This document shows, piece after piece, positions 5,493 through 7,748 of a stretch of DNA of 7,748 bases (within the stretch, counting starts at the first letter, position 1; each line of letters opens with the position of its first letter). Origin of the DNA: Bacillota bacterium (GTDB taxonomy: Bacteria; Bacillota; Clostridia; Christensenellales; UMGS416); contig JAEYRA010000171.1 in assembly GCA_023409755.1 (NCBI GenBank), positions 1 through 7,748 of the forward strand, given 5' to 3'. A program made the translations under genes and the position numbers. The notes below the pieces were generated by a model. That model saw nothing but the letters and a program-made list of their open reading frames with translations. It ran no database searches and was not told where the DNA came from.

Positions 5493-5636
5493 CGGCGTGT
5501 CCGATTCGCCGCACATGTCGGCGACCGATCTCAAATGGAAGTTCTCATTCACATTTCACAGGATACATTGCGCCTGCGGGCGGGATTACTTTTCTTTTCG
5601 CATTGACTTTGCCTCTTCTCCCGCCGAATGAAGCGT

Positions 5637-5714
5637 TATTACCCCCACCCTGCGGCAGACGATTTGTCAAAATCGTTGAGAGCAGGGTGAGCAACACAAC
5701 GTGTTGCGATGGGG
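5637..5714. repeat. 78-bp structured repeat, copy 1
   Basis: Stem A is CACCCTGC (5646-5653) with GCAGGGTG (5682-5689), 8 bp. Inside it, after a GGCAG/TGAGA internal loop, stem B is ACGATTT (5659-5665) with AAATCGT (5670-5676) and a GTCA loop. Stem C follows: GCAACAC-AAC-GTGTTGC (5691-5707). ACCCC (5641-5645) can pair with GGGGT (5711-5715) to close a three-way layout. Copy 2 follows at an exact 78-bp offset. Confidence 0.93.
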
Positions 5715-5792
5715 TGTTACCCCCGCGTCACGGCAGACGATTCGTCAGAATCGTTGAGAGTGACGCGAGCAACACAACGTGTTGCGATGGGG
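5715..5792. repeat. 78-bp structured repeat, copy 2
   Basis: It has the same architecture as copy 1, shifted by 78 bp: stem A CGCGTCAC (5724-5731) with GTGACGCG (5760-5767), stem B ACGATTC (5737-5743) with GAATCGT (5748-5754) around GTCA, and stem C GCAACAC-AAC-GTGTTGC (5769-5785), identical in both copies. Stem A is changed at five pairs and stem B at one pair relative to copy 1, every change being compensated on the other arm. The copy ends about 20 bp from the stop codon of the AAA ATPase gene. Confidence 0.93.
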
Positions 5793-5812
5793 CGGGAGGC
5801 TCGTTTATCTGC

Positions 5813-6574
5813 TCATTCCTCTTCATCCTCCCCAAGTAGCTGGCGCAGTATGCCTTCGGGGTGCTCCAGGAACGCGCGGGTCACCCGGTAATGGTCGGTG
5901 TCACGGTAGGCGACGGGGTGGGGGCCGCCGTCCAGGCTGTAGATGCACGCATCAGGGTAGGCCAGCAGCAGCGGCGAATGGGTGGCGATGACAAACTGGC
6001 TGCGATTGCCGATGAGTTCATCCATGCGCCGCAGCAGAGCCATCTGCCGCATGGGAGACAGCGCCGCTTCGGGCTCATCCAGCAGGTAGAGCCCCTGCCC
6101 GCCGAAGCGGTGCAGCACCAGGGACAGGAACGCCTCGCCGTGGCTCTGCCGATGCAGCGACACGCCGCCGTAGCTCTGCACGATGGGCGGGCCGTAGCCC
6201 GGGTCCTCGTCGAGCTCGTCCATGTTGGTGGCTACGTTGTAAAGGCTCTCCGCCCGCAGGAAGTAGCCGTCCCGGGGGCGGCGCACGCCGCGGGTGAGCT
6301 TGAGAGCCCGGTGCAGGGGGCTGTGGGTCTCCCTTGTGGCAAAGTTGAAGTTAATGGAGCCGCCCTCGGGGTTGAAGCCCCAGGCCACGGCGATGGCCTC
6401 CAGCAGGGTGGACTTGCCGGAGCCGTTCTCCCCCACCAGGAACGTGCAGCGCGGGTGCAGCGCCAGCCGCCCCAGCCCCCGCACCGCCGGCAGGCACCAG
6501 GGGTACTCAGCCGGGTCAGTGACGGCCCCCGGCACAAGCTCCACCGCCCGCAGGTACTGCTCCATCGTGTCCAT
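5813..6574 (-). CDS. Small AAA family (ABC-type) ATPase
   Basis: This 253-residue cytosolic ATPase has the ABC/RecF-type layout on a single short chain. It shows Walker A GENGSGKST (48-56), an ABC-signature-like SHGE (144-147), Walker B LYLLDEPE (162-169) with the catalytic Glu, and an H-switch IATHSP (196-201). There is no DNA-binding, membrane or nuclease domain. It resembles the stand-alone predicted ATPases of the COG3910 type, whose role is not known. The region 72-130 between Walker A and the signature forms the usual inserted helical/beta lobe. The preferred ATG (6572-6574) overlaps the stop of the acetyltransferase gene as TGATG. The ribosome binding site is weak, so translation probably depends on coupling; an ATG at 6563-6565 is the alternative. 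The C terminus is acidic (GEDEEE). It is the last gene of a three-gene operon and is followed by the structured repeats. Confidence 0.88.
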   Translation of the reverse strand: MDTMEQYLRAVELVPGAVTDPAEYPWCLPAVRGLGRLALHPRCTFLVGENGSGKSTLLEAIAVAWGFNPEGGSINFNFATRETHSPLHRALKLTRGVRRPRDGYFLRAESLYNVATNMDELDEDPGYGPPIVQSYGGVSLHRQSHGEAFLSLVLHRFGGQGLYLLDEPEAALSPMRQMALLRRMDELIGNRSQFVIATHSPLLLAYPDACIYSLDGGPHPVAYRDTDHYRVTRAFLEHPEGILRQLLGEDEEE

Positions 6575-7056
6575 CAACCCTGGGCCAGCGCCTGCAGCGC
6601 TTCCCCCTCCAGCCGGTAGGTCGTCCAGTCAGTGAGGGGCTTGGCCCCGAGGCTGCGGTAGAAGGCGATGGACGGCGCGTTCCAATCCAGGCACGCCCAC
6701 TCCATGCGCCGGCAACCCCGCTCCACCGCCAGGGCCGCCAGGTGCCGCAGCAGGGCCGTGCCCACGCCGTGGCCGCGCTTCTCCGGCAGCACGAAGAGAT
6801 CCTCCAGATAAAGCCCCCGCCGCCCTTGAAAGGTGGAAAAGTTGTGGAAGTAGAGGGCGAAGCCCACCGGCTCGTCGCCCTCGCAGGCAAAGACCGCCTC
6901 GATGGAGTGGCGGGTGAAGAGCTCGTGTTCCAGCCGTTCCTCGTCGCAGTCCACCAGGTCCAGCAGGGCCTCATACTCTGCCAGCCGCAGGATGAAGGCG
7001 CGCACCAGCGGGGCTTCCCCGTGGCGGGCCGGGCGGATGGTCAGCTCATCGGTCAT
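6574..7056 (-). CDS. GNAT acetyltransferase, SSAT/thialysine acetyltransferase type
   Basis: This 160-residue protein is a full-length GNAT enzyme most like the spermidine/spermine and thialysine N-acetyltransferase group. It would transfer acetyl from acetyl-CoA to a primary amine of a small polyamine-like molecule in the cytosol. The match runs through YFHNFSTFQGRRGLYLEDLFV (69-89), where Glu 85 sits at the place of the catalytic Glu of SSAT, then the acetyl-CoA loop R94-G-H-G-V-G99, and DWNAPSIAFYRSLGA (124-138), with Tyr 133 at the place of the SSAT general acid. The C terminus WTTYRLEGEALQALA is also typical. The start at 7054-7056 has GGAGG about 7 nt upstream and overlaps the stop of the membrane protein gene as ATGA. 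The exact substrate is inferred from family resemblance only. Confidence 0.88.
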   Translation of the reverse strand: MTDELTIRPARHGEAPLVRAFILRLAEYEALLDLVDCDEERLEHELFTRHSIEAVFACEGDEPVGFALYFHNFSTFQGRRGLYLEDLFVLPEKRGHGVGTALLRHLAALAVERGCRRMEWACLDWNAPSIAFYRSLGAKPLTDWTTYRLEGEALQALAQG

Positions 7057-7748
7057 TGGGCTCCTCCATTGGGCGTTTCCGCCGCTTCGCACACAGTTGG
7101 GTTCGGCTGGGGGGCGGGTTTCGGCTCAAAGCCCGGCAGCGCCCAGCCCAGCAGCACCGGCCACAGCACGCAGCCCGCTGCCGTGGCCACGAACACCGTG
7201 ATCATGCTGGTCAAAACACACAGCGGCACCAAGGTCAATGCTAACCCCAGAATGGCCAGCGTTCTCGTGCGCGCTGATGGTTTGTGCCGGGGTGTGCGGG
7301 AGTGCCATGCCGCAGTGAAGGACAAGGACACCGCCGTCACCCCCACGCCGCACACCACAGCCGCCACAGCCGGAAGCGAAAAATAGCTGCTTCGCGTGGG
7401 GGGCATGCCGTTTTCAAGGCGATCCTCCAAGCCGATCATGCTGACGGGTTGGTTCAATCCGCTGAAGGCCTCGATTGCCAGCAGGAGCAGCGCCAATGCG
7501 GTGACTGCGGCCACGAGCTGCATCAGCAACAGGTACACATAGGGGCGAAAGGCGTTCCGGCGGGGCATGGGGGCCGCTTTGCACACAACTGAGTCAGGTA
7601 GGGGGGGAGGTTGCGGCTCAAAGCCCGGCAGCGCCCAGCCCAGCAGCACCGGCCACAGCACGCAGCCCGCTGCCATGGCCACATACAGCACGATGGGAAT
7701 CGGCATCACACACGGCGCAAGGGTGAGCACCAGTCCCCCGATGGCCAG
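7053..7748 (-). CDS. Membrane protein with internal tandem duplication (5' end missing)
   Basis: The gene enters the window open and stops at 7053-7055. At least 231 residues are visible. I do not recognise a family. The visible part has an incomplete first unit followed by a complete second unit. Both units end in a membrane segment with AAGCVLWPVLLGWALPGFEP, a proline-rich tail (EPQPPPLPDSVVCKAA or EPKPAPQPNPTVCEAA) and a conserved Cys. The second unit adds two more hydrophobic segments (around YLLLMQLVAAVTALALLLL and SLPAVAAVVCGVGVTAVSL). The repeat offset is 492 bp, exactly 164 codons, with a one-codon length difference near 7220. An internal ATG at 7566-7568 could start the second unit alone, but no ribosome binding site precedes it, so one continuous chain is favoured. 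The 3' end overlaps the acetyltransferase gene by 4 nt, implying a shared operon. Confidence 0.75.
   Translation of the reverse strand: MAIGGLVLTLAPCVMPIPIVLYVAMAAGCVLWPVLLGWALPGFEPQPPPLPDSVVCKAAPMPRRNAFRPYVYLLLMQLVAAVTALALLLLAIEAFSGLNQPVSMIGLEDRLENGMPPTRSSYFSLPAVAAVVCGVGVTAVSLSFTAAWHSRTPRHKPSARTRTLAILGLALTLVPLCVLTSMITVFVATAAGCVLWPVLLGWALPGFEPKPAPQPNPTVCEAAETPNGGAQ

Larger units (their letters stand above)
5086..5812. other. Gene-free interval rich in short inverted repeats
   Basis: No reading frame in this stretch of about 725 bp has a ribosome binding site or protein-like composition that I trust. It is instead crowded with small perfect inverted repeats, and is the only part of the window with this texture. 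From left to right: hairpins at 5131-5145, 5189-5203, 5221-5243, 5261-5275, 5305-5318, 5427-5449, 5470-5484 and 5506-5524; then a more AT-rich, pyrimidine-rich unique part (5525-5635) bracketed by GGCGGGA (5579-5585) and TCCCGCC (5619-5625); then two 78-bp structured repeats up to 5792. The 3' end of the AAA ATPase gene (stop at 5813-5815) abuts the second repeat. Whether it is transcribed is unknown. Confidence 0.85.

Noticed and set aside
5525..5635. Plus-strand promoter at TTGACT (5603-5608)
   Set aside because: No -10 box at 16-18 nt is convincing, and there is no downstream gene on that strand.
5123..5792. CRISPR array
   Set aside because: The repeats are few, unequally spaced, in both orientations, and differ inside their stems. 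No regular repeat-spacer pattern of about 60-75 bp and no cas genes are present.

Overview
The window is a GC-rich bacterial segment in which every convincing gene lies on the minus strand, so transcription runs from high to low coordinates. The gene set (an FMN-riboswitch-controlled RibU-type ECF riboflavin S component, a YpuA-like DUF1002 protein, tsaE-tsaB-rimI in the usual Gram-positive order) together with strong GGAGG-type ribosome binding sites and TTGACA/TATAAT-like promoters suggests a high-GC member of the Firmicutes, probably Clostridia. The species cannot be told from this sequence.

Reading in the direction of transcription: (1) 7748-5813 is a tightly coupled three-gene operon encoding an internally duplicated membrane protein (5' end outside the window), an SSAT/thialysine-type GNAT acetyltransferase and a small ABC-type AAA ATPase. 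(2) 5812-5086 is a gene-free interval of about 725 bp full of short inverted repeats. It holds two exact-period 78-bp structured repeats and several hairpins with shared GAGCA/GACCAGCC flanks. (3) 5085-4684 encodes a 133-residue protein I do not recognise. (4) 4676-3543 is a promoter, a 120-nt leader and a Ca2+/Na+ antiporter of the CaCA family. (5) 3443-2484 is a promoter and a secreted DUF1002 protein. (6) 2480-10 is a promoter, an FMN riboswitch with intrinsic terminator, then ribU-tsaE-tsaB-rimI as one apparent operon.

TsaE and TsaB are two parts of the machine that makes the t6A base of ANN-reading tRNAs, and RimI acetylates the N terminus of ribosomal protein S18. tsaD would be expected just beyond position 1. 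Only 13 bp separate ribU from tsaE, so the layout implies that these translation genes are transcribed under the flavin-sensing switch unless an internal promoter exists.

The most unusual content is the repeat interval. In the tandem 78-bp pair, the 12 differences between copies from the first stem to the end of the unit all fall in paired positions, and they form six fully compensated base-pair changes. This is a strong sign that a folded structure (RNA, or a DNA hairpin) is being conserved rather than a sequence.
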